NCBI RefSeq assembly: GCF_030272615.1 | Contig: NC_081414.1 | Location: 911,529,009-911,593,008, forward strand | From: Cryptomeria japonica | Lineage: Eukaryota > Streptophyta > Pinopsida > Cupressales > Cupressaceae | Direction: 5' to 3' | Length of the DNA stretch: 64,000 nucleotides | In this document: piece by piece, positions 1 through 12,095 of the stretch | Numbering within the stretch: the stretch's first letter is position 1 | Layout of the letters: every line of letters starts with the position of its first letter | Notes under the pieces: generated by a model | What the model was told of the DNA's origin: nothing | The model's input: only the letters and a program-made list of their open reading frames with translations | Database searches by the model: none | Program-made: the position numbers and the translations under genes

Positions 1-635
1 AAGCATATCAGCTATCAACACAGGACGAGGATTAGCTCGAGGAACCCATCAATAGCATGCATCTGAAGAAGTTTTATATCTAAAAAAACAAAAAAATCCA
101 AAACCAGTGAAAAGTAGAAAAATAAAAAACAATAGAAAATAAAAAAATACAAAAACAGCAAAAATAGTGAAAAATAAACAAAAAAATCAAATATGAGAAA
201 AAGTGCAATAAAAACATATGGTGAAAATCTGACAAACACGCGTTATCTATCAACTAGCTCTTCCATCTATTCGTTCATGCATCCTTTCGTTTGCATTCAT
301 TTTTCCATCAACACTGTTCATATCCATAATAAGTCTTTGTACATACGTAGTCATTGCAAGTGATTTCTCACCATGGTTTGGATCATTGGGTATATCATAA
401 TGACTTTGTTTCTAGGCTTGGGGCAAAATCCTGCACCTAGCTGAGGGCAAAAATTTTCATCATTTCGAGCTTAATCAAACAGCTAGAACAACAGTTAGGC
501 AACTCTTGTCAAGCGAAAAACTGAGACACATCCAACGTTGAACACATGATCAAATTGTCAACCATCAAACTATCACATGTCAGTCTAAGCACATCATACA
601 CTTATCAATGGATAATATCTTTTGGATAATGTTTT
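1..635 (+). mobile_element. TE1, internal 3' non-coding part (left piece)
   Basis: No supportable coding region. It has an A-rich stretch (about 65-215) and a segment around 415-455 with two GGCAAAA-type purine runs, like the non-coding DNA between integrase and 3' LTR in the other gypsy elements here. It abuts the low end of TE2. The sequence beyond TE2's other end (50457 onward) leads into a + strand polypurine tract and LTR. I therefore infer that both pieces are one element interrupted by TE2. Junction pentamers are GTTTT (631-635) and ACTTT (50457-50461), only 3/5 identical, so the join is inferred. Confidence 0.5.
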
Positions 636-2134
636 TGATGCACTGCAAAAAGGATGTTAGGAACACACAAGAAAGACAAACGTTAGTGTTAGTAGTATCA
701 ATCATAAATGAAATACAAAGAAAACTACAATCCTAAGCATACATATCAAGAGAGATATCAAACATATTATGGAAAGCATACAAAAATGGAGAAAAGACAT
801 AAAACACTCTCTAATGTTTGCCAACATGCTCATAGTTGCTTCTCCCTTCTTCCTCTCCTCTCCAAGTTCCACATGAGTGTAGCCCTCGGCTTTTTGCACT
901 GCTATGGAAGTCTTATGGAGATTCAAGATTTATGAAAAATGATTAAAATATGCAAATACAAGCTAAATATCAGAAAGCCTAATTAAGCTATATTGATTTT
1001 AATCAAAATAACAATTAAGATATGATTTTCTCCTAAAATGCTCTCTCAATTTTAGTATAGATTAGATGCATATAAGATTTCTGGATCTAGATATGAAGGA
1101 AATGGGTTCTATTTATAGGAAAAATAGAGAAATGGATAGCTGAGATTGAGTAATCTCAACAAGGGTCAGGATTGATGGGTTTATGATCCATGTGAGGGCT
1201 TTCAACCCAGTCCCAGGATGACAAATGTCATCATGAGATGGCTTGAGACGAGAGGAAAGATGCATTAAATGCTTGAGATGACATGAAGGTTAGCTTAGGA
1301 GGTAAGGATAGTCTTTAGTTGAATGAATAAAGCTTTTATCCAATGAATAATGTCTTTATCGAATGGACAAACTCTTGTGCAAGAGTTAGTGGGGAAAACC
1401 ATGGTCAAAGCAATAAATGATTGAAGAGACGCATGAGTTAAATGGAGGTTGAGTTAGAGGGAAAGTCTCTAACCATGTAGGTGAGTTGAGTTAACCATTA
1501 ATGGTCATGTAAGAACCATTAATGGTCATGTAGGTGAGTTGAGTTAACCATTAATGGTCATGTAAGAACTATTAATGGTTTGGAAGACTTTAGGGGTTAA
1601 CTTGTTGGAGACATAAATCATTAAATGTTTTTCAAAGACTTTGGAGGCTTTGAGAAGTGACTTCAAGTTGCTTAGGGATGTGACAATAATTAGGAGGGTG
1701 ATTAGGCTAATTAGGAATGGATTAGAAGAATCTAGAATGGGTTTAGGATGCAAGTGGGTTTGGTGGGTGAGAGAAAATAAGATTTTAATTAAAATAAAAT
1801 TTATTTGTTTCAACTAAAATTTTGCAACTTGCATTTGTAGGAGAATGCAAGTGGGGGGGAGTTTAGAGATTTAAATAAATATTTATTTATTTATTTAAAT
1901 GAGGAAAGGGGTTAAATTAAACAAATAATGCTTTATTCATTTAATTGATTGTTAAGAGTGTGGTTTAATGAATTAATTTAAATAAATTGAATAACTTATT
2001 TAGTTATTAATAGAATAATATATTGAAGATGAATTAATTAAATATTAATTTAATTAACTGATTATTGATGGCTAATTAATCAAATAAATATTTAAATATT
2101 CTTTTAATTAAGTGTACAAATTTATGTGTCTACA
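636..2134 (-). repeat. TE2 3' LTR
   Basis: About 1.5 kb, near-identical along its length to 48188-50456 once TE6 is removed. In minus orientation it starts TGTAGACAC and ends in CA (plus-strand TGATGC at 636). It is preceded, in element sense, by a polypurine tract. A 75-residue frame at 708-935 is open in both LTR copies, but I treat it as chance. Confidence 0.88.
1109..1117 (-). promoter_or_regulatory. TATA box of TE2 LTR
   Basis: Minus strand reads TATAAATAG, about 1.0 kb into the LTR. The same box is kept in the other LTR at 48661-48669. This is the likely U3/R promoter of TE2. Confidence 0.6.
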
Positions 2135-2149
2135 TTTGCCCCTCTTTGA
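2135..2149 (-). promoter_or_regulatory. TE2 polypurine tract
   Basis: Minus strand TCAAAGAGGGGCAAA lies directly against the LTR start. The same 15-mer precedes the LTR of TE8 (53955-53969), and a near-identical one precedes that of TE1 (51561-51577). It primes plus-strand DNA synthesis. Confidence 0.85.
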
Positions 2150-3220
2150 GACGACGTTGTTTATTGCATCGTTTCAAAGAAAGAAAAATAGGTATGAGAA
2201 ATATACCCCATAAATGTTAATTTAGTGGGTGGTATGCCCCTTCGAGAGATGGGTTGAAAAAATTCAAAAAATCGGGCGATCTCTTGAAAAAGAAAAAGAC
2301 ATTGGGGAGAGGTAGAATAGAAGAAATTAGAAAGAATGGTGAAAGAATGGGAGAAAACGGAGTGAAGATGGAGAAATGGCAAGCCAATAAGTAACCTTAG
2401 GTCATGCAAGAGATACAGACAAATGTAGTGTTTTGTGCTTTTGATTGATACTGTACAATTGATCAAAATTGGTTGGACAATCTGATGTAATCGGTTGAAT
2501 TGCCTCGGTTGAGTCAAAGCGTGACAGTTGATGTCAATTGTTTGCTTGGACAAGATAAAGTCTAAGTAAGTGAATCAAAGTAACATGTTGTGACTTAGAA
2601 AATTGATGTAATTGCCTGATGAAGTCAAGATATCTGAAGCAAAATGCTCGTTGAGACTTAGACAATTGATGTAATTGTCTATTTTGATTGTGTTTGATTG
2701 GCTGATCAATTAATAGTGTTTGTGTCATAGGTTGTTTGTGGTGAATCATAGTAGCCCCGTTAAGACTAGGTCATTGATGTAAATCCATGTTGTAGTCTAG
2801 GATTGTCATAATTGATTACCTGTTGAGACCCAGAGAAACTTGATCAAAAAGTATTTTTTGATAGTCTAGATGTGTGTGAATCGATGTACCTGTGTAGACA
2901 GTGTAACTTGCTTTGCTTATAGGATGACTTAGGATGGGAAACACATCCCCTCCTGTTAGAAATGGACAGTGATGAACGTGGTTTGATTGGGTTGATGGGA
3001 CACGATGTAGGGTATGTGATTTATGATGATGACTGAGATGGGGAGGGCGAGGACGGGAATCAGTATTAGATAGAAGGTATGGTGGACCTAGGACTCATTC
3101 ATATGGAAGAAGATCAAAAAAAAAGAGTATCCATTGTCATTACTATGTATGAATGATATGTAGAAATATGGATGTATGGATGGATGGAATGCAACGGAAT
3201 GCAATATATACATATGAGAT
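2150..3220 (-). other. TE2 3' non-coding tail (piece left of TE3)
   Basis: No coding potential. It has repeated short phrases built on GATGTAATTG and CTTAGACAATTGATG (about 2470-2790). It joins across TE3 to 20304-21500. Bases 3216-3220 (GAGAT) are the probable left target duplication of TE3. Confidence 0.6.
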
Positions 3221-4249
3221 TTTGGTCTCAAATTTTGATTACTTTGTTTTCTCTCTAAAATCCTTTGCCTCTGTTCACAAAAGAAGGGAACAACAAGAAT
3301 AGGAAACAAGACAACAATTAACAAGGTCTACAAGGAAACCTCCTACACTTCAAGCTTGACAAATCTTAGGCGGGTATGCCTACTTGTGACTACTTTCTCA
3401 CAATTTAGTAGATGATTTACAAAAAACTAATGCAAATTTCTGCAAACCTTTTCACTTTAGTGCAACCGAACATAAATAAAAGATTTATTTTCATTGTAAA
3501 GGATCACAAAGAATGTCACAAACACTAGCAACTTAAACCAGTGCCTTATCTGGGCCTCAGAGTCATTAAAATCAAGTTAAAATTTGACAATAGAATTCAC
3601 ATACATATCACCACTTTGATCTATTGAATCTATATATGCCTGACATATATAGACTCTCAACCTATGCATAGACCCAGTCATCAAATTCATGTAAATTTAC
3701 TGATTATCAATGAAGATGAATTAAGTATATTTAATTCCCCTCCTTGAGGAAAAGACCTAAAACATTCCCATCATTCGCCTTGCAAATCATTTAACTAAAC
3801 AATCCTTGATCATCTCATCAAAATGATAACCAACACACAAACACAAAGACAACACAGATGTGGGCACAAAAAATATTTTGATTGTATATTACTCTCTCAC
3901 CAAAATTTTACATAGACACAAAATTGACTCAAAATGCTAGAACAAAAGCCTGCATATATTTTGCCAAAGCTTCGATACAAAATTTATGTAATCCTTTTCT
4001 AGGTAGTCCTGGTATCCATTTATAAAAATTGGATGCAACAAGCTTCGGACTTCCCTAGAAGAATATTCTTATCCTAACCACCATTCCCCCCTAAAGTTAC
4101 ATTGATTACAAAAATACAATTAAAGTAGGAGCATAACTAACTTTGGAATGTACTCCTCCACAACTGATTAGTTGTCCAACTGGAAAATGGCCAACTGACT
4201 TCTCAATATTTGTCGATCAGGCACCAAGTGTCTTTAATTCTTCAAAATT

Positions 4250-5577
4250 CTAGTTACCCAAAACATATTTGCTTTCCCATACCTTGAAAATATCACCATC
4301 AAGACAAAAGAAACTAATAATTTTTTGCTTCAGTTTATTCAAACTTTTCCATGTTTCCCTTAACTGTTTAACTTCCTTCTCCAAAAAGCCAAAATGTGAT
4401 TTTATTTTCTCAATTTCTTCAATAGTTTGAATAAATAAATAAGTATCATCTATATTTATAATGTTATTTATTTTCCGAGACAACCTATGACCTAGCTCCC
4501 TAAGCCATACTTCTTTATCTTTCATTTTACTGGCACTTAAAAAACCTCCAGGAAACAATTCAAATTTTTCATTTGTATACTCTTTTTGGTACAAGTTTGC
4601 CCTCCTTTCTATGTCGACTCTTTCCACTGCAAACCTGGACAAACCTTTTACTAATTCATAAGTAGGTTTAATAGTATCATCAGCACCTACTTCTTCTTGG
4701 GATAAAGAATATATGGACTCTAAGTCCACCTCTCTGGCAGTCCACTTATCCAAAATTGGCTCCAAACTAGCTTTTTCTTCTTTCAAAGAATCTAAAAGAG
4801 TCAATATTCTTTTCATGTTTGTATAAATAATTGTTGCTCCAACAGTATCAACAAATTTCAAAATGGTACCCCTGACCTTTTCCTCATATTTGTTTGCAAA
4901 AATTGCTTGAGCCTGCTTCAATTTCTCCATCTCATCTTGAATGTTCTCAGCTGATTGGAAGCTTAAAGTCATGGGGGAAGGAGGGAATTCAACAATAGGA
5001 CTGGAAGGAGGGGGCTTAGCAGGAGAAGAAGAGATCATTAGTTGGGAAGACTCACCCTTTTGATAATGTCCTTCCAATTTACCTTTCAGCTCTGCAATGA
5101 TGTTATCTTTAGAAGCTATCTCAAGCTTTGTTTCATTGTAAGCTTTGAGGACTACCTCTAGTTTTACATGGAGATCAGCTTTCTCTTTTGCTTCCTTTTT
5201 AGCCACTGCCACTCCAAATTTAGCAGACTCTAAGGTCATGCTAGCAGCTTCAATTACCCCTATATCTTTGACTCTTTTTACAATCATGCCCCCTGAGTAG
5301 TCAGATCCTGAGGATTATCCCCTTCTTCTATTCTCTTCTCTTTTAAGTGACCATATTACTAGGGCTACATGGTCATTACTATAAGTTATTCCTCTAAGGG
5401 TTTGGTTTCTTTCCTTACTGCATGAAAAATTATTGCATCGGCTATGTCCCATTCTGGGAGAATTAGCACTCCGGCATTTGCAATCAATTTTATCCCTTCC
5501 TCAGGGGTAATTGCCTCAAACTCTTTTAGCATCTCCCGCTTTATTTCTGCTTCAATAGCAGATGTATCTATAGACAC
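4250..5577 (-). pseudogene. TE3 LTR-encoded protein, C-terminal coiled-coil part
   Basis: Two frames, 5577-5386 (63 codons) and 5287-4250 (345 codons), follow the N-terminal part at 8555-6247 across the TE7 insert and are separated by a stop and frame change. The second is rich in Lys/Glu/Leu with heptad-like runs (residues about 20-75 and 115-150), a Pro/Ser-rich stretch near residues 85-105 and a helical C-terminus. I recognise no family. In the other LTR (around 18170-18290) the frame runs about 22 codons further before a stop, so this copy has probably lost its natural end through a 90-bp deletion. Probably a structural or RNA/protein-binding partner; function unknown. Confidence 0.55.
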
Positions 5578-6245
5578 CTAAAATTGTCCTATCTAAATAT
5601 TTTATTTATTTAATTATTTTAGCCTAAGTCTTCTATTAATTGAATAAATCTTTATTTATTTAATTAATTCATTTACCCTCTTCTAGTCTTATTTCTCAAT
5701 TAAATAAATACTTTTATTTATTTAAATTACCCTTTTTCTTAAATTAAATAAATACTTTTATTTATTTAATTGATCCCACTTCCTCTATTAATTAAATAAA
5801 TCTTTATTTATTAAATTAATTCATTAACCTTTTTTATTCGTGACACATGTCATTCATCTCTTAATTATTACACTACCTACCCTCTCATTATTTTCTTATT
5901 TTCTCTACCTACCCTCTAATCTTAGCCGACCATTTCCTACAATGTCTTCTATATAAGAGGATACTCTCTTTCATTATCAACCCTATTCAACTACTAAAAC
6001 TCCCAAGCATTCTAGCATTCGAACATTCATATGTGATCAAGCCTACTTGCAACCACATTTCTGTTCTTTGTTGAGCTCTTGTGCACACATAAAATCTGAG
6101 AGCAAATATATCAAGCAAGATCAATGGAGATAGGAAGAATGGAGATCCAAACCCTATTGGACATGTGATGGTATAATCTTTGTGATTTTATTTGATTTGC
6201 ATTGTCTTAGGTAATCTTCATATGTTATGGTGGATCTTTGTTGTT
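5570..6245 (+). mobile_element. TE7: LTR-like insert in TE3's 3' LTR
   Basis: It interrupts the LTR-encoded reading frame. Its plus-strand start, TATAGACACCTAAAATTGTC, resembles the start of TE1's LTR (TGTATACACCTAAAAATGGT) with TG changed to TA. It is A/T rich with repeated TTTATTTATTTAA blocks, and has a TATA box at 5950-5957 followed by a CTGAGAGCAA motif like those near the ends of the TE1 and TE8 LTRs. I could not find a clean target duplication, so the right edge is approximate. Best read as a solo LTR. Confidence 0.5.
5950..5957 (+). promoter_or_regulatory. TATA box of TE7
   Basis: CTATATAAGAGG lies about 380 bp into the LTR-like insert, a typical spacing for an LTR promoter. Confidence 0.45.
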
Positions 6246-6246
6246 G

Positions 6247-8555
6247 TTAGGCTACGGTTTTGTGGTTGAATTCATTTAGTCTTTCAATATTGTTTTTTCT
6301 ATTTTTACCATAAACAGTATCTTTATTGGATTGTTCAATTTTCCTCTTTTCACATCTTTCCTTAAATTGCCCTATATGCTTCCTCCAAACAAATTGCAAA
6401 AAGGCTCCTGACTTTACAAAATTATCATCAGCCAAAAATTCATCACTAGCCTGTTTAATGACAGGATCCAACTCTCTACCTACAAATCATTCAGTAGTCA
6501 GGTCCATTTTAGCACCTGTTGTCTCTTCTGGCATTCCTTCTTGCAATTCTCCATAAATAAATGAAATTTCCCCCAGGCTTCCTAGTTGCATTAATTGCTC
6601 AGCAACTGCCTGCTCATCACTTATATGTGATGGGGATTGAGAAGGTGAATACAAAGATTTACTTGGTTGGGCCTCTTTTTCCAACCTCTGCCCTTTTGGG
6701 GAGGTTTGTGACTCACGAGAATCCTCCATTGACCTTTTGCCCTTTGATGTGGAAGGTGCATCCCCCTTAGGCATCACTACATTGTATCTTGGTTTTTTGT
6801 ACATTACATACTCTCCAGGGGGAACAATCTTAGCAAACATGGGCTTGGTCAAGATAAGCTTGGCCTTCTCAAGGTTTGCCTTCATTACTGCATCCTTTTT
6901 CTCATTTAAAGTTTGCATGGCATCCTCAAAATAATCGATCAAAAATTTAATATTTTCCTCAAATAGGTGGAACCTCTTTAATGGATCATAAGTTTTATCA
7001 AAATGTTGGACAAAATCAAGATTTTTCTTGAATACTAACCATTTTTCCTTTCTCACCTCTTGCTCTGCCAAATTAAATGCACTCCTTATTAGATCTTCGA
7101 GGAAGTGGAATTGATGCACTTTGGCCCCACGCCTGACTTTCTTCCTAAACATACCATTAAAGAAGTCTTCAGGATCAGCAAACCTGGCCACTGTTGTTGG
7201 CAATCTGTATCGCTGGAGGAACTTCTCAAAATGTAGCCAACCCCCTTTGGTAATAACAAATTGATGTGTCATGGCGACAGTTGGAAATATTGTCCCTCTT
7301 CCTTTATTTGTAAGTTTTGCTTCTTGTAGACCCCCAATCTGCCTTATAATTTTAGCAATACCAATCTTCAAGGGGACCTGATAGGGGAGAAAGTATGGGG
7401 TTCCCCTGAAACCATATACTCTAAAGACAGTAGAAACAGGATATAAAATTATGTCACCCCAATTTTGCACAATCTTAATGTCCTCTGCAAACTCCTTAGG
7501 TCTAATGAATTCAAGGAGAACCTTTGGGATCCTAGGGTTCTCTTGATATAGAAAAATTCTAAGCTTAGATGCAAAACATCTATCAAACTTTAGATAACTA
7601 GCATCTTCTCTGTCCCAAGCAAGATCTGCACTCCACAATTGGACTGGCATGTCTTCACCATCCTTTTCTCTTAACAAGTCCATATCCTTTGCAAAATACT
7701 CTGCACCATTAAACAAAAACATATGCATTAACATGGAATACCAGCCAAAAGGTCTATCTACCTTGGCATTATTGATCCCAATTAAACCCTCATGGATTAC
7801 ATTTGCAAGATAGGGTGCAAAGTCATATGCTACTGTTATGGATGGGTTCAGAATTTGTGCCATCATAAGCATGTAATGAGTGGGCATGGCATTCTCTGTA
7901 TCTTCTCCAAAAAATTGACACAAAGACCAATATATACCCTTAGCCCTTGAGGTGAAGAAATTCATAGGGAAAGGTTTCATTATACTAAGGCCTACCAGTG
8001 TTAGTCCTCCTATCTTTGCAAAAACATCTCTCAATGGCCCACTCCTAAGATGGTCCTTCTGGGCGTCAAAAAATTTTCTCAACATTTCAAAATCAATGGA
8101 TTCTAGATAACTTGAAGCTTCATTTAGCCTGAATACCTTTTAAGTTCATCAGCTATAATTTCAATTAGGGGGGCTCCACTTATATTCCTCACAATCCTGG
8201 TGATGGGATCATAGCTCTTTGCAATCCGAGTCAATAAATCAACATCCATGAAAACCCTAGGGACCAACAATTTCCCAACATCTAGTTCCCATATGTTATT
8301 TGTAGGATTAGGTGCATTCCATTGACCAAACCCTACCCTGAACAGACCTAGACCTACCATGCCTATCTGGGGATCTCTTAGCCAACATCCCTTATCATAT
8401 AAACCATCACCAATCTGCAGGCAGGAAGACTTAGGCACACATTCCTTTATCTTGGCAACACTATTCGTGGATTGAACCAATTGTTCCAGAAAATCATCAC
8501 AAATAGCCCTCTTCTGATAGTCTACCTTTCCCTTAAATTCTCTTTGTGGCGCCAA
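6247..8555 (-). pseudogene. TE3 LTR-encoded protein, N-terminal part (unknown family)
   Basis: Start ATG at 8555 (MAPQREFKGK). The frame runs to 8124, shifts where one C is missing compared with the other LTR (near 8133), continues 8085-6487, hits TGA, then stays open to 6247: about 770 codons in all. The central part is compact and globular-looking, with no catalytic motif I recognise. Residues about 600-680 are Ser/Lys/Glu-rich and likely disordered. The same start and first 271 codons occur intact in the other LTR (19120-18305), so the gene belongs to the LTR itself. It runs in the same sense as gag-pol, about 1.2 kb after the LTR start. Ogre-type elements carry an extra ORF1 before gag; this could be a counterpart, but that is a guess. 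Confidence 0.65.
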
Positions 8556-8901
8556 TTTAACAATCTAAGGTTAACCTTACTTCAATTTTGTTATTCAAAC
8601 AACACTTCAGAACTTCTAGCACCAGACAATATCAACACAAGCAGAAATTGCAAACCACAGTCACAAAAAAACTTACTTGTCACCTGAGAATTCACAAAAA
8701 CTGTGCATCTTGTCTCTGCTAATCTTCTTGAATGCCTTTTGCAATCAAAATATCAAAACAAGGTTTTATGAAGGCACCCCGACGGCAAATGAGCATTAAT
8801 TACCATCGATGGAGCTACACGCCCTGCAATTAATCCATTTAAATTTTGAATTTTTTGCTCCAACGGACCAAACAGATGTCTTCAGTATGCTTTTCTTTTC
8901 A
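8556..8901 (-). other. TE3 LTR segment between hairpin array and ORF start
   Basis: Non-coding; conserved in the other LTR at about 19121-19464. In element sense it would be the untranslated stretch just before the ATG at 8555. Confidence 0.5.
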
Positions 8902-9407
8902 GTCGTTGATCCGCGAAGAATAAAAATCAAGCAACTTTCCATTGCGGTCGAGCGACAACCATTAGATCACGCAGAATTAGTGCACCTTTTAATCACTTAA
9001 TCCTTTGAAGAGTAGAAACCATTCAGTTACTCACCTGCTCTTTGTCGCTGATCCATGAAGGGTAAAGGACTAGCATCTTCCCCTCACAGTATAGCGACAA
9101 CCGTTGATTTCCCCTGGACTTGTCAACCATTTAAAAACACCTGGGTTGCTCACATTGGCTGGGCCCACCATTCAGTCGCTAGTCCGCGAAGAGTAAAACT
9201 CTTGCAACTCTTCATTGTGGTCTAGCGACAACCGTTAGATCATATCCTTACCGGTCAATCTTTAAGATCCCTTTTCACTTACTCGCCACCGCTGACTATT
9301 AGCACTTAACCGCCACCGCTAACTCTCCGACCGGCCCCGCCACTAGCATCTTGTCATTGAGTTGCGATGAGTATTTAAAATGCGACTTCTTATTGCAGTA
9401 TCACGAC
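8902..9407. repeat. Array of four 55-nt imperfect hairpins (TE3 3' LTR)
   Basis: Units at 8902-8956, 9044-9098, 9175-9229 and 9353-9407, each exactly 55 nt. Each opens GTCGCT (or GTCGTT, GTCATT) and closes AGCGAC (or ACGAC), followed by ACAACC. The ends pair into a stem of up to 19 positions around a 17-nt loop. The third unit is the best, with only two mismatches and three G-T pairs. Spacing between unit starts is 142, 131 and 178 nt. All four are kept, at the same length, in the other LTR. In element sense they lie about 360-870 nt from the LTR start and before the ORF at 8555. Function unknown. Confidence 0.8.
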
Positions 9408-9879
9408 AACCGTAGGATCAAACAAGACTTACCTGTCCATTAAGAACCTGATACATACATTAAGAAACATACTTAGGACTTTAGGTAAATATAAAGCGTT
9501 TCAGTTTTAATAAAGCCCGCCTAAGCCTAAAGCTCAAATGGCCCCTTTTAACGATGTGGTGACCCTTCTGGTTAAGTGAAAAAGGTAACGGATAAACAAA
9601 TGAGTCTTTAAGACAATACGACATAAAGGATTTTTTACCAAATGATTTTGAAATTATTAAACCCTAAACCCTTAGAAACCATTTAATTGTAGACAGAGAA
9701 CAATCCAAAAAATTGGAAAATTTAAGGATATCGGGAAAAAAGCAACACCATCCAAAATACTGATAACAGCGGCTCTGACTGGGGATGGTTGAATGCAAGA
9801 TCAACGCAAGAACTTAACAAAACTCTGGAACACAAACCAAAACAAAACCCTAATCAAAACAAATCTAATATACACAAAT

Positions 9880-11192
9880 TTACAATGACAATGCAGGGGC
9901 AAAATGAGTCATGAGAAGTAATATTTTCAGGAATTGTCCATGCACTAGGAATTCCCGTAACTCACCGTTCATTTTTTGTAGAAAGTATGAATCTTTTCCA
10001 TTGACATCAAATACAATCAGAGGGCCTATCCATAGTGATTCAAATTTCTTGTGCTTTCCTTTATCATGTTCTCTAGCATTCCACTGAAGAACCATATCAC
10101 CAATCTGGAACTTTCTGGTTGTAGTTCTTTTATCAACAAGATATTTTGATTGCAACTAAATTCTCAGATTCCTTTTATGAGCCATTATTCTCATTTCTTT
10201 CAATTCAACCAATTGGATCATTATATCCTCCATGGGTTCAAACACTTCCAATTCCTTAACTTGCAAGAATTTGTATACAGAGAGGAGATTGTTTATAGTT
10301 ACCCTGGTCTATACTCCATATGCCAGTTCAAACAGAGATGTACCAATGGTATTCTTCACAATAATTCTATTTGCCCATAAAGCTAGCTTGAGCTTTTGAT
10401 CCCAAGATCTCTTATTCTGCTCAATAATCTTCTTAATGATGTCTAGGAGGCTTTTGTTGTTTGATTTTGCCTAGCCATTGCTCTGTGGGTGATATAGTGA
10501 TGAATATGACATGATAATTCCATAGCTTGCACAAAATTCTATGAATTCCTCTAACCTGAAGCACATAGCATTATCCATAATTAACTTCACAGGCACACCA
10601 ACCTTGTTAATACATTATCCATTAAAAATTCAATAACAACTTTACTAGTTGCTCGTTTGGTAGGTATGGCCTCAATCCATTTTGTAAAATAGTCAGTGGC
10701 CACCAAGATCCACCTGTGACCTTGGCTTGATTTTTCTATTATCTCTCCAATGAAGTCCATGCCCCATTAAACAAAAGGGGCCTCAACTGTAATAGGGTTA
10801 AGTGGCAAGGCACTGACATACTTCAATTTGGAAGCAAATTTCTGACAAGGGTCACATTTCTGGACATACTTGTGGGTATGTTTAAACAAGGTAGGCTAGT
10901 AGTATCCTGCCCTGATTATTTTGCCAACAATTATCTTTACTGAATAGTGACCTCCACATACTCCATTATGCATCTTTGTCAGCACCTTTTGAGCTTGGGA
11001 ATCATCTAGATACATCATTAATGCCCCATCTTTGTTTCTCCAATATAGGTCTCCCTGAACGAGAACATATTTTTGTGACTTCAGCTTTAGTGTTCTCTTT
11101 TGATTGTGGGTCATTCCTTCTAGACATGCTGCATTTTTTAAGACATGCATAATCTCTGAATACCATGGCTGCATTTCAATACTAGTGACCAT
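9880..11192 (-). pseudogene. TE3 integrase (degenerate)
   Basis: The zinc-binding N-terminus lies at 11192-10896 (HNGVCGGHYS, with the Cys pair just after, around 10860). The catalytic core follows around 10770-10480, with WGMDFIGEI and ATDYFTKW readable but several stops and frame changes. The C-terminal module is at 10155-9880, with GDMVLQWNAREHDKGKHKKF and a WIGPLIVFDV stretch like the GPF/Y module of gypsy integrases. It inserts the element DNA into the genome. It follows the RNase H at 11310 directly, with no second RNase H between them. Confidence 0.8.
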
Positions 11193-11225
11193 AACCTCTT
11201 TAGTTTCAATGTTGTTGATGTCAAT

Positions 11226-12095
11226 GTTATCAAGATTTTATTTAGCCATTAGTTTGGCAAGGCCCAATCCTGTTACCAATTTGGTGATCTTGATCTCAAG
11301 ATCAAACTCCTATATCCTATTTATCCACTTGCACCTTTTACCAATAACTTCAGATTGGGATAAAATATCTTTAACAGCTACATGTGGGACATAAGCAACT
11401 ACTCTTGCATTTACAAGATAAGGCCTGAATTCTTTAATAGCCTTGACCAAAGCATATGCCTGTTTTTTCATAATTTCATATTTTAACTCAGCGGCCTTCA
11501 AGGATCTACTATAAAAAGCAATTGGATGTTCATACCTTTCATCATCCTTATGAAGCAAAACTACTACTATTGTATGGTAAGAAGCAATGGAAAACAATGA
11601 AAAAGGCTTACTGTAGTCCGAAGGTTTTAGCACTGAGGCTTCCTGAATAGCCTTTTTAATCTTGTCAAAGGCTTGTGCTGCTTCCTCATCCCAAGAAAAC
11701 TTAACATCCTTTTTCAGTAGCTTAACAATAGGCTTAACAATCTCGACAAAGTTAGATATAAACCTTCTGACAAAATTCACCTTACCCAAGAAGGACTGAA
11801 TTCCTTTAACATTCTTTGGTTGAGGCACATTTTTATAGCCTCAATTCTCTCAAGGTCAATCCTGACTCCTTCCTTGGAAACAATATGTCCTAAGAACTTT
11901 CCTTCAATTATAGCAAAGTGGCATTTTTGGGGATTTAGAGACACCGAATCCCAAGGCCCTACAAAATATTTTTTCCAAATGACCACATTGATCATCTGCC
12001 TTCTTTGAAAAACATGTAAGATCATCCTGGTAAAAAACCATTATGATGTTAATAAATTCTTTGAAAGCTACATCCAGAAGTCTTGAATTGCTCAA
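11226..12095 (-). pseudogene. TE3 RT (C-terminal part) and RNase H
   Basis: YQDD catalytic box near 12045 (FYQDDLTCFSKKADD); the usual box is YVDD or FLDD. Next comes the thumb (GIQSFLGKVNFVRRFISNF, near 11800) and the standard gypsy RNase H (FSLFSIASY, then EHPIAFYSRSL, about 11620-11400). Frames change near 12025 and 11828. A deletion of about 35 codons just upstream has removed the RT block that normally reads PWGT...MPFGL...NAGATFQ. Confidence 0.78.

Larger units (their letters stand above)
3221..9768 (-). repeat. TE3 3' LTR, 6.5 kb
   Basis: It aligns with 17112-20303 at both ends (3231-4290 with 17126-18290, and 7724-9768 with 18290-20303). The other copy lacks about 3.4 kb (4290-7724), with ATAT shared at the break. 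This copy contains the coding regions at 4250-8555, the TE7 insert and the hairpin array at 8902-9407. Relative to the other copy it lacks about 90 bp near 4260. Even without TE7 the LTR is about 5.9 kb, at the top of the known range for plant LTRs. Confidence 0.85.

Noticed and set aside
708..935. 75-codon plus-strand frame present in both TE2 LTRs (also 48260-48487)
   Set aside because: Runs against the element, starts in the terminal part of the LTR; shared only because LTRs are copies.
5570..6245. Intron in the TE3 LTR-encoded gene
   Set aside because: Has LTR-like start, TATA box and known LTR end motifs; lacks convincing splice borders.
9769..9879. Polypurine tract of TE3
   Set aside because: The bases before the LTR start in element sense (CCCCAGTCAGAGCCGC) are not purine-rich; the expected tract is not recognisable.
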